Origin: Priapulus caudatus
Taxonomy: Eukaryota; Priapulida; Priapulimorpha; Priapulimorphida; Priapulidae
Length of the DNA stretch: 36,203 bases
Reading direction: 5' to 3'
Assembly (NCBI RefSeq): GCF_000485595.1
Contig: NW_014577188.1
Location: 83,328 to 119,530, forward strand
Positions 1-11,475 of the stretch are shown piece after piece. The notes below the pieces were generated by a model. The model saw only the letters and a program-made list of their open reading frames with translations. It did no database searches and was not told the DNA's origin. The stretch's first letter is position 1. Every line of letters starts with the position of its first letter. Made by a program: the position numbers and the translations under genes.

Positions 1-1
1 G

Positions 2-52
<51 letters not shown>

Positions 53-1204
53 CCTCTCTCTCTCGCTCTCTATTTGCGTTAGTTAATAAAGTTATTGAAG
101 ACACGGCCGTTTTTTTTAATCAAAGGGATCCCGAAAATGTTGAGATTATCGTAATTCCAATATGCCCGCCGCATTCTTATATAAGCAGCTGTACAACCGA
201 GAGCATTATAGTTATGATGTTTTTTTGTTATATTTCTCTGGTCGTCATTATTTCGTCGATTTGAACCACCTCGCAGAATGTGATTACGTAGGAAAACGCA
301 GCGAGTTTTGCTCAGGAAAGCTCCTATACACGTAGCATTAGGAGCCCTACTTGCCATATTCGATCGAAATATCTATTAACACTGTGCATTCGGACCGCGA
401 CTGTTGGTGAAAATCGCTATGTCAGTCGAGGTTGCAATGCCGTACGTCGCTAGTCTATCTAACGATCTGTGAATCGATGCCGATGTAAATACCTCCATTA
501 TGTAATGTCCATAACTAGCAGGACCGCGAGAAAATAATTCAAGCCATCGGTGAGACGGGGCAATCTGTTTCCCGAAACGACTTAATGTGAGCAGAATGGT
601 CGGGTCGCTTGGAAGATTGGAATCGGAAGGTTTAGTCTTGCTAGATTAGGCATTATCCAGAAGTGGTCGCGTTGCACTTTTTTTACATTAAGCGAAACTA
701 GTTCTCGAATATTGACGTTGTCAATGCATAAATCTATGTCATATTTTATCTGGAGCTGGCGAACACGAGTTCATCGTAGATACTCAAACTAACTATTACG
801 GACCACCTTTTTTTACGTAGGAACGTGTTTCATTATTGCGGTTCGCGTCATACGCCGTAATATCTGTTGTTAAGATAATTACAATATGTGGTAATAACGA
901 CCATATATATCCCTCCCATTGCACTGCAAGTCGAGTAGACGAGTTAACTTAAAAATCATAATATTAGTCAGGTCGCGTTCAAGAGTGGTCTGGAAATTAT
1001 CACCACTACTCTAGGGATCGTAAAGTTGCGTGTGCGTTCTCGTTCGTCCATGCGACCGCGGAAGCTTTTAGCTAAACGATATCGTTAGGTAAACACGTTG
1101 TGTTTTTGGTATACTCATGTTGCTGTCACCAATCCTAGTGAATTGTCTAGAAAAAAACATTAAGGTAGCGACCCGTGACCGTGATACGCGTTCTTGTTTC
1201 CTAG
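1..1204. other. Upstream intron sequence of the cyclase gene; no exon seen
   Basis: It opens with a (CT)n microsatellite (1-70). I looked for the preceding cyclase exon (glycine loop, Lys, degenerate HRD/DFG motifs) on the + strand and found nothing convincing. Reading frames here are short and of no recognisable family. Confidence 0.5.
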
Positions 1205-1360
1205 GTAAGATGTGGACTGCTCCCGAGCTGCTCAGGATGACAACGCCATTACCCACAGGGACCCCAAAAGGAGACGTTTACTCATTCGCTATCATCCTTC
1301 AGGAAATTGTAATGAGGCAAGGTCCATTCTACATTCCAGACACGAACCTCGGTCCCAAAG
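1205..1360 (+). CDS. Guanylate cyclase exon 1 of window: pseudokinase domain, APE to alpha-F region
   Basis: The 3' splice site is CTAG at 1201-1204 and the donor is AAAG|GTACTG at 1361. The exon enters with two bases of a split codon and leaves with one base. It encodes [10 protein letters not shown], then [18 protein letters not shown] and GPFYIPDTN, the kinase-homology stretch around the APE motif and the conserved Asp of helix F. The match to receptor guanylate cyclases (WTAPELLR, KGDVYSFxIILQEI) is clear. The preceding exon, with the degenerate HRD/DFG region, was not found in 1-1204. Confidence 0.95.
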
Positions 1361-4137
1361 GTACTGCCATCGGTTTATTTCTCGTTATGTGTGCGTTCAA
1401 GCATGCGTGCGGGCGTGTGTGCGTATGTGTGTGTGTTTGTGTCTGCCCGTCTATCTGTCTGTTAGAGGATCTCTGTATGTGCGCGCATGCGCAGGTGTAC
1501 GCGTATGCGTGTGCGCGTGCGTGAATGCGTATGCGTGTAAGTGCACGGTATGTTTTATTAACGTCGTATAGGTTTTTGCTACTCTGGACACCACATGTTC
1601 CTAAATAAAGCCCTTTTTTCACTTATTTTAACAATTTGTCACGCGAAACACGCAAACATGTAATTTCACGAAGATTTGAAAAAAACACGTGCACGGCAGC
1701 CCTACATCATCAAAACTGAGGGGAACCTCGATACCGCACGTGAGCACAACATTACTGCATGATCAGTTCATTGATAACTCTAGTGAGCTGCCTTTTAAAT
1801 GTAGAAGGCTTTCTAGGAGCAGCTGGAAGAGGGAGGCAAGGGGCGTCAGATAATCAAGTCTAACCCAGCGCCGTAGATAAATCAACAAACCTACGGCCGA
1901 GCAACGCCTTATAGATGCTGTTAGCTGTCCACACAGTAACGTACCACGCTGGTAATCTCGCCTCGAACTGCGAAATCATTCACGCATAAATCCCTAGACT
2001 GGCCCAATAATTATAAGGCCTAGGTGCTGCTATAATTTTTTACGCGCAGTTCGTCAAGCGAGTTTCTTCGTCCGAACGCGTGGATGGATTCCGCACTACA
2101 GGCTCGGGTTTTGGAGAGCGCCAAATCCGTTCGTCATCTTTTATTTATTTATTATCATGCTCTACCATTACTCAATTTCCTCTTTTGTCGATGCTCTCCT
2201 CCAGCTAGCGCAGCTGCTCTCTCCGCGTGTACATGTTCGTATATGCACGCGAGTAAACTACATGTGAGCAACTATAGTAAAGCGTACGTCTATTTGATGC
2301 GGTGCGGCGCGTTATGTTCCCGTACGAGAAGCTAACACGAATTGACTTCCACGACTGGCAGTGTTCGTCTTGCCGATCGTCGTCCGCCTCTGCACACATT
2401 TGTGCCGCCTCCACGGACTGTTACTTCCACTCTATTCCCTCTGCCCGTCACCGCTCGTACCGTAATTGCTTGCAATGTAAGCTCATTTTCGATGGTATTC
2501 ATCGAACGCACTTCGTGTGAATGCGAGGTTTTTTTATATTAAACTACACAGCGGTCATTCTGGTATCGCCTGGCTCAGGTCTATACTAATTGCCATGTTT
2601 TCTCTTTCGTCGCTGCCAGATTACTTACCTTTTCGAGTTATTATGTCGTCATCAACTGACGAATGGGAACTTATATCGTACGCTGACATATATATATATA
2701 GTTACGTTCATATACCCACATGGACGGCAAACGCTGCCAGCATGTGTCAATATAGACGGCTTCTTCTAATATGCCATGTGTCCGCATCCTTACCTCACGA
2801 ACAAATATATCCCCGGTAATAATCATTGATGTACACACTGACTCGCGTGCACACACCCGCACGCGTGCACAAATGCATGTGGACACGCACGCACGCACCC
2901 ATACACCCGCACGCATGCAGCAATGCATGTGGACACGCACGCACGCACCCATACACCCGCACGCATGCAGCAATGCCCGTGAACGCGCCCGCACGCGTCC
3001 GCACACGCGCGCAAATAGATATTAACAAGAGCGTATACTTCTTCTATCCATACTATATATAGCGCCTTCGTTATACGCTCTTGATATTAATGTATTATAT
3101 AATTAATATAGCTTGCGGCAATAATAACAGCAATAATGCTGTCGACAGACGCTGGTCGCACATCGTCGGCGCACTCCTCTGCTCGGTCGGTATGTGCGGA
3201 CGATTGATCGTCATCATCATCATCAGCAGTGCATGCACCACTCCCCGTCGACATTTCTGTAGTTAATCTCCTAAGCAGGTCACAGCACAGTCGGGCATAT
3301 CGGCAACGCGCGCCCGTGGGCCTGGGCATGTATGCAGGCGCTATATGTGAAGTCTCGAGCAATCACGATTGTCGCAGGAATTACGAATACGAGCTTTCAG
3401 TCGCTCTCATTCTCCATTCATCAAATCAGTGCGCGGGGAAATGGCGCGCGAGTCCGTTATACAGCCCGGGCGCAATCTATTGCCGCTCGCTCATAACGGC
3501 GAGCGCGTAATCAGATATCCGTCGCCTGTCGGTTTTTTTACGAGAGCGCATATGCGACGTGTTTCTTTCCTGCGTCGTTAGAGAGAAGAGCAAGAGAGAG
3601 AGCGAGAAAGAAGTGGATGGTTTTCGCTCAAATACGAATCAATCCTTCGGTCTTGCGCCTCGGTGCGTCACTAAAAGCCCTGCTACTGTCCCGGCGTAAA
3701 CGCGTGCGCGTGGGAAAGGGTTCCACCGTGTAAGACTTCTAGTCGAAGAAACAACATGAAAATCACATCTCCGCGGTTCTTAACTGCTATGCGACCCTAA
3801 CTCGCTGCTAACTAAAAGCAAGAGCGACGCTTGCCTGTGCGTTATATGCCTATACAGAGCACTCCTACACAACTGTGCGCTTCTATAGAGTCCCATGTGT
3901 CCTCAACACACCTATACGCAAACTGACTTGATCAGTGTTTGATATAGCTCCAGCCCGACACCTGCTTACAAAAGGTAGTATGTCGCGTGCGTAGGTTCAT
4001 GCGTATGGTGCGCCTGCCGAGTAATACAACATAGTGTCTTTCTTATTGCGCGCGCGTGCGTGCGTGAGTGTGTGTGCAGGCGTGTGTACGCGCGTGCGTA
4101 CGTGTGCGTGAGCGCATGCGCGACTATATATATATAT

Positions 4138-4183
<46 letters not shown>

Positions 4184-7100
4184 TGCGTGCGCGTGCGTGT
4201 GTGTGTATGTGCGCGCATGTGCGCGCGCGCGGGTGGGTAATATACTATAATGTACTGATACGGCGGGAAAGCTACCTATAGATTCCCTGGTCCAGTTACT
4301 TACATTATGTATGGTAGAGCAGTGCACGCAAGCCAAGCTGACGGGAGGGCCTGTGCTGTTCTGGTGCTGCAAGCTGTAAAATTAATAACTGTAAACCGCG
4401 AAAGCGCGATGTCAACGAATAGATTTAACGCTGTATTAGGGCCTAATAATAATCATACATATAATTATTCAGCTCTATTATTTTGTGCTCTATATCTGTC
4501 GATAGCATCCATATTTTGTGAAAAAAATATGCATTTAAAATGGTCAAGGGGTATTCGAGAGCAGACCACATGACCTATTCGCTTCTATCGGCTGACGCCA
4601 CGCGCGCAAAACTGTTTAACAACGTTACACTGGCATACCGGAGCTTTCTGTTCTATTACTTGGACAACACATCAGTGTGACACGCACCGTTGGAACTGAG
4701 TAAATAATAAGCACGCACCACACGTAAAAGCTTGTCTAATTATATATTTAATTAATTAATTAAAAGTGCTAAACCTTTTTGCGTGACGTCACACAGCAGT
4801 CGGCAGCCGCTACGCATCGTAAATTTATACTAATTTACCAAACTTTTGCGCGGACAAAACTATAACTCACTCATTCTGATGACTCGTAATCAGCTGGCCT
4901 AATTGCTGCAAGTGAAATGTACCGCAGCCTGTGCAGTGGTACACCAGCGCACGCTTACTGTGGGAAAAAGAGTAGGGAACAAGCATGCATGCGCTCCATC
5001 TCTCAGAACTATCGTCTCTTCCCGAGCCGCAGATTTGCAAAACATTTCAATAATCTCAAATGCGGGGTAGTATGATTTGCTCTTCATTTTAGAAGTACTG
5101 TATGACTAATTTCACCGAAATACAATTTTATTTGAGAGATACTTGGTTCGCGCCATACTCAAAAAACTTTAAACTCAAGAATCGTCATTTGCGACTAGGC
5201 ATCGTATTACACTGACGAGAGGGTATACTTTTCAACAAAATAGTATTTCATTAACGTGATAAAGAAAATGTTAATGTGACATCGCGTCTGTACGTCCATA
5301 GACTCCTCCACAGACTGTCGATATATACTTCCCTTCATCTCTCCATCTGTCTCTCTCTCCCTCTATTTCGTTTTCTCTCTCGCGAGCGCGCTCTCTCTCC
5401 CTCTCTCTCTTCCCTCTCTCTCTCTATAACTATATATGGCGAATGCGATCGACAGACGCCTTACCTGACTGAGCGTTTGGCGTGCTGAGCACTCGTAAAG
5501 ACTCTCACAAATACTCGTATGTAGAAATCCACGCTGACACAGAGCAGGGGTACGATATAGCGCGAATTCTGCACCGCGTGAGATTCTAAACTGTTGAGCA
5601 AGAGTCGCAACGCCTGCAGAGAGATTCACTCGAGAATTATATCCTGCATTTCCATCGTTCAAAATAATAGTATATATATCAAGAGCTAATAATACATAGA
5701 GTGTACAACGGAAAAACGGGAAAATAGTGCTATTTCACGACTACATTATTCTACTTTGCCTGCGAGTCTAGAATAATTTCATGGTATTGCATTAAGCAGA
5801 ATTCTTTGCTCTCTAAGAGAGAGAGAAGGGGCAGAGGGGGATTTTGTTTGAAGGTGAGTGTATATTGATGGTGAGTGATATGATGGTATTTTGATGGTGA
5901 AGCCCAGAGTGGTGAGTGCGGACTTTACTAGTATAATCTAGAAAATAGAAGCTTTTTAAATTGGTCCATTTTTATTACTTGAGAGTTGTACAGTTATAAT
6001 AGTGATATAGCTTTGCTATAACGCTTGTACTTTGTAATCTCATATAATGTCTTACAAAATAGTGTTCTACAATGCACTACATCGTTGCCTTTTATAATGC
6101 ACGCATATGCATGTACATGCGCATATAGTATGACCATATTTAATACAAGTACATAGTAGCCGGCTATAATTAATGCATATATACGATCATAGATAATAGA
6201 CTATAACTTTATGTTTACATCGTCGTGTTATATAATGGATGAATCCATGTTAACCTACAAATTACACCAACGCGATTAATATATTTCCGCCAAAAACCCG
6301 TGTCACCGAATCAGCGTATCACTCTATTATTTGCAGACATGATTAATGATTATCCACCATCTTGACCACTTTCACCACTACTATTATGGAACGGGTTATC
6401 TATGTTGCAATGACTCGTTCCAGTATTAATTACTAAACCCCTTTCAATGATTTACATCGCGTTATATGCTGTGGTTATTGGTAATTGAAGTATGCTATTG
6501 GTCCGAACGTAGTCGAGACACACGGGGGAGTTGAGCAACCGTCGTTGCACCGATATAATTCTCAACTGCAATTACGGAGAACAGAACATGTGCCCGTTAG
6601 GAACGAGTTTACAAATCATAAGTGACAATTACATGCAGTGCAGGCTAAACTATATGTATACCGTGCATTCGATAAAATCCCAAAAGATACTGTAACTAAA
6701 TATATATGTTTATACATTTTGTTTGCTATATTATGGCTATTCCCGGCAGGAAACGTCCGCTGGTGTAAATGTGAGTGCCCTGTGCTATTTTCGCCCCATA
6801 TGTCTCTGCAGAATACCACATAATATTTGCTCATGTGTGTTATCGCGCACATTGTTCTCTGGTAGAACCGGACTGGTCGAGCCGTACTGGTAGAGCCGGA
6901 CTGGTCGAGCCGTACTGGTAGAGCCGGAAGCCACGCCATATAGCATACACAATTTTATTATTTAGTTTAGAGTGGGTTTACTTGCAAAACCGCTGGTTTT
7001 ATGTCCCCAAATACGTAATAGTGATTTGTCGTATATATAGTAACATCGATGTAGTAACAATTAGATTGGAAGCGTTAATATGCGTCGGCCAGTTAGTACT

Positions 7101-10100
7101 TTCTATATGCGTTATTAGTATGCAATTATGCAGTGTCGTTGTCAGCAGCCGCAGCTTCGAGTAACTATGTGAGTAGGGTGCATGCTGAGTTATTACCGCT
7201 AGTATTGCACGCAAAGGAAGGAGGTTGTCTACCCTGCTATAACGCTTTCTTAGAGTGTTGCTGATCACCTATTAGCAGGATACTAAGCGTTAGATAGCTA
7301 GATCCGGTTTGATCCATCATCGCGTCGATTCATCACAAAATTTAGAGTAAATAGCATCGATAAAGGTTAAAGATGTCACATCTTCACACATGTACAACAT
7401 TGCCTGTCATGTCTCCTGACAGCAGACCGCACAGATCCCTGGCCAGTATGCTGCGAAACATGCCAATAAATGCTCATCTGCGAATGTAATCGCTCCACGT
7501 TCTCATCAGATCTGACGGCCATCGACGCTATAATTGAATTTTGTTTTTAAGTCCAACGGGGACCAGTCCGCAGTCTCAATTTCACACGCGATAAGTAAAA
7601 ATAAAGTGGAGAGAATGCTCTATCGTCGATGATTGTCGCACAACATGGGATGCTTGTTTTCCCTTACCGCTAACGAGCTCCCGTAACGAGTATGAGCGCG
7701 GGTCTGAAGTGGCGAGCGCTCAAAGGCAGTAATTAACGCACCAGAACTACTTACGAACAAGGAGCTAAATATAAAAAGGAGAGGAAGCGGATTGGCTGTG
7801 TGGTTTTCACTTCAAGGGCGCCATCTATGGTCCATAATAAGCTGAAACGGCCGTGCAGACCAAACCCAGAGACAATAGAAGACTAATCTGTTCTAGGGTC
7901 TCTGCCGAACCCAAATTTGGGCCAGATATGGCGGCGCTTCCTCTCCTTATTATATTTAGCTCCTTGCTTACGAAGAAAACGGTGACGCCACTAACAACGC
8001 GCGGGAAGCTTTTTTTAAGCGAGGAACAGAGGCTGTATAGTTTATTCCCAGCGTCTTGGGTAAAAAATACCATTTCCCGCGGTTCCCAGTTAAATCGCAC
8101 CGCGAATTCCCAGTTTCCAGATTTTTTCATAAACTCTTTTTCCCATATTTCATCTGAATTTCTTACCATATCTGATATATTTCTCGGTTCGCAGACAATT
8201 AATTAAAACTGTTCATGCAATCCCGCGTGCCGAAATTAACCGCCCCCAATCCTATCTCGACTCTTTTGTTGTTTCTCGATCTCGATCTATTCTATTCTCT
8301 TCTATATTCTATTCTATTCTATTCTATTCTATTCTATTCTATTCTATTCTATTCTATTCTATTCTATTCTATTCTATTCTATTCTATTCTATTCTTTTCT
8401 AATCTATTCTATTCTATTCTATTCCATTCTATGCTATTCTATTCTATTCTATTAATTCTATTCTATTCTATTCTATTCTATTCTATTCTATTCTATTCTA
8501 TTCCATTCTATGCTATTCTATTCTATTCTATTCTATTCTATTCTATTCTATTCTATTCTATTCTATTCTATTCTATTCTATTCTATTCTATTCTATTCTG
8601 TTCTATTCTAGATCTCGATCAGTTCTATTGTTTTTGTCAGATATTGTCGACCGTGTTCGAGCAGGGCAAACATCGCCACCATTCCGGCCGTACATCGACG
8701 ACAACGAGGTCGACGATGACGTACACAGACTGAGCATGCGCTGTTGGGCCGAGGATCCAGCCGAGAGACCAGACTTTGGCGCCATTAAGCAGATCATGCG
8801 AAAGCTCAACAAGTAATGAACACTTGCGTTTTCGCGGGTCGGGTCGGCTTTTTGTTTTAGCAATTCTGCTTGTTAATCGTTAGTCGTTGTCAAGTAATCA
8901 CGACCACAGAACGAATAAAGTACGCAACACGCACACACATGGACATGCACACGCGTACACACACGCACACGCGGCGGGCACGTACGCTCAGATGCATGTA
9001 AACGCACGCATATGCACGCACGCACTTACAAACATGTAAACCTATTTCAATATGAGCTAGGCAAATAGCAACGCAGGCACACGCGCGTAGGCGCACACGC
9101 TTACAAACTGGTAAACCAATTTCAATATGAGCTAGGCAAATAGCAGCAAGCAAAACAAAATTCAACGGGAGAAATCCATAAAAAAGTACAGAAAGCGGAT
9201 TTTGCACTCTTCGTTATTTTCAACTACAGACATTTGTGCGCGTTCGTACAGACTAGGACGCATAATTATAGCCTGCAAACGTAAGCCTATTTCTAATTAT
9301 CCAAACTCTTAACCTTGTTTAGTCGGTGTTTTCAAGGCATCCGACACTCACTTTTCTGTTGTTATTATATTATCAGGGGAAGCGAGAGCGGCAACATTCT
9401 AGACAATTTGCTATCACGAATGGAGCAGTACGCAAACAATCTCGAATTTCTAGTAGAGTCAAGGACGGCGGACTACCTCGAGCAAAAACGCAAAGCTGAG
9501 GATCTGCTTTATCAGCTTTTGCCAAAGTAAGAAACCGTAGAAATTATTCATGGCAAAGGATATCGGGACTATTTTCGTTGACTACAGCGTTGATACCAGC
9601 AGAGAATCAATGTGCGCCATCCAGGTCGTTGGGATTGTCGTGGTTGAGTGAAATTCTATATGCGATACAAGTATGGCGGTAAACGTGCTCATAGGCGTGT
9701 TCAATGCATACATGTAGATTTGTTGTGCGCCGAATGCACTACTTACTTGACACACGAGGAGCTGTTGTAGGTCGAAAGAAGTTGTACCTGAACGAAATCT
9801 ACATGCGATATACATAGAAATGTATATTCGGTATACTTACAAATGTGTATGCCGTATAATTACAATTGTGTATGCCGTATACTTACGCATGTGTATGCAG
9901 TATAATTACAAACGTATATGCCGTATACTTACAAACGTGTATGCCGTATACTTACAAATTGGTATGCCGTATACTTACACATGTGTATGCCGTATGCTTA
10001 CAAACGTGTATGCCGTATACTTACAAACGTGTATGCCGTATACTTACAAATTGGTATGCCGTTTCCTTACACATGTGTATGCCGTATACTTTCAAATGTG

Positions 10101-11419
10101 TATGCCGTATACTTACAAATGTGTATGCCGTATACTTACAAATGTGTATGCCGTATACTTACACATGTGTATGCCGTATACTTACAAATGTGTATGCCGT
10201 ATACTTACAAATGTGTATGCCGTATACTTACTTGGCGCATGCCATATATAAATACGTGTACGCGTGTCGTGTTGAAAGAACAGGTTGATATCTTGCTTTA
10301 GAAGCATTGTCCTTTACGTCCCCTCGTATTAACGTACGGTTCACCGCTATCGCGACGCGGCGGTAGAAGCTTAGCAAAATGTTCTAATAGAAAATTGGCA
10401 AGCTGCGGGAAAAGCAGCTTTTGCGACGTCGCTGCTCTTCTATCCCGTGCGTATCAGATTTGCGACGCACTCTTCATTTCTTTTGCTCGACGCGCGGATT
10501 CATCCGAGGCTCAAATAGCAATTGCGGGCAACTGAGAGGGGATGAAAGACCAAAAATTCTCTCGAGCAAAGATTGCACACGTACGTACCACTCGCGAGTG
10601 ATGTTCGCTGGTTGTCTTTATGCTGACAGATCCGTCGCGACGAATATAATAGCCGGTCGGCCATTAGTCGCCGAGTCGTTCGACAGCGTCACGATCTACT
10701 TCAGTGACATCGTCGGATTTACAGCGATGAGCGCCGCCAGCACTCCCATGCAGGTACGCCTCTCCCGTAGTCTCTCCCCATGCAGGTACGCCTCTTCCGC
10801 GGTCTCTCCCCATGCAGGTACGCCTCTACCGTAGTCTCTCCCATGCAGGTACGCCTCTCTCGCGGTCTCTCCCCATGCAGGTACGCCTCTCCCGCGGTCT
10901 CTCCCAAGCAGGTACGCCTCTCTCGCGGTCTCTCCCATGCAGGTACGTCTTTCCGCAGTCTCTCCCATGCAGGTACGCCTCTCCTGAGTCTCGGGAGAGG
11001 CGTACCTGCATGGGGAGAGACCGCGGGAGAGGCGTACCTGCATGGGGAGAGACCGCGGGAGAGGCGTACCTGCATGGGGAGCGGTCTCTCCCCATGCAGG
11101 TACACCTCTCCCGCGGTCTCTCCCATGCAGGTACGCCTTTCCCGCGGTCTCTCTCCGTGTCTTATGTCGTGATGTTCATCTCTCCCAAGACGCTCGTCTT
11201 ATATTCAAAGCACGTTGTTAGATATTCGTTTCGAGTGGAAATGAATTTAGCTGCCACGCGTCAACCGTCGCATCTCTACCACCTCTCTTCGCCCAGCCAT
11301 ATTTCCTTGACTCTTGATACACGCCATTCGCTATGGGTGGGTAGTTTGAAACAGGGCGTACGCGTAACCTAGGTACCTAGTGATACCAAAGTCGGTATGT
11401 GTGTGTGCGTGTGTGTATG

Positions 11420-11475
<56 letters not shown>

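Larger units (their letters stand above)
1361..8640 (+). other. Cyclase intron 1 of window (7.28 kb)
   Basis: It is bounded by GTACTG and TTTGTCAG. It holds GT/GC-rich simple sequence right after the exon (1389-1545), a 50-bp minisatellite, a 58-bp inverted-repeat element, a (GT)n tract, CT-rich DNA (5338-5426), a 28-bp repeat, a fold-back element and a long (ATTCT)n array. No coding exon of another gene was recognised on either strand. Confidence 0.7.

Noticed and set aside
79-357. 92-residue minus-strand frame
   Set aside because: No family resemblance, no splice context and low-complexity surroundings; chance frame.
7825-8206. Overlapping frames of 114-117 residues on opposite strands
   Set aside because: They overlap the fold-back element and each other; no recognisable domain.
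8215-8733. 172-residue frame rich in Ile-Leu-Phe-Tyr-Ser
   Set aside because: It is a translation of the (ATTCT)n array; the true exon 8641-8812 is in another frame.
9820-10301. Three overlapping frames with a 23-residue repeat, at first sight a repeat protein
   Set aside because: All three frames are equally open, as expected of a stop-free 23-bp repeat in an intron of the cyclase gene.
9818-11157. Regular repeats that might suggest a CRISPR array
   Set aside because: Units are head-to-tail with no unique spacers, there are no cas genes, and this is an animal genome.
10696-11372. Several repeat-peptide frames on both strands
   Set aside because: They are by-products of the splice-site minisatellite.
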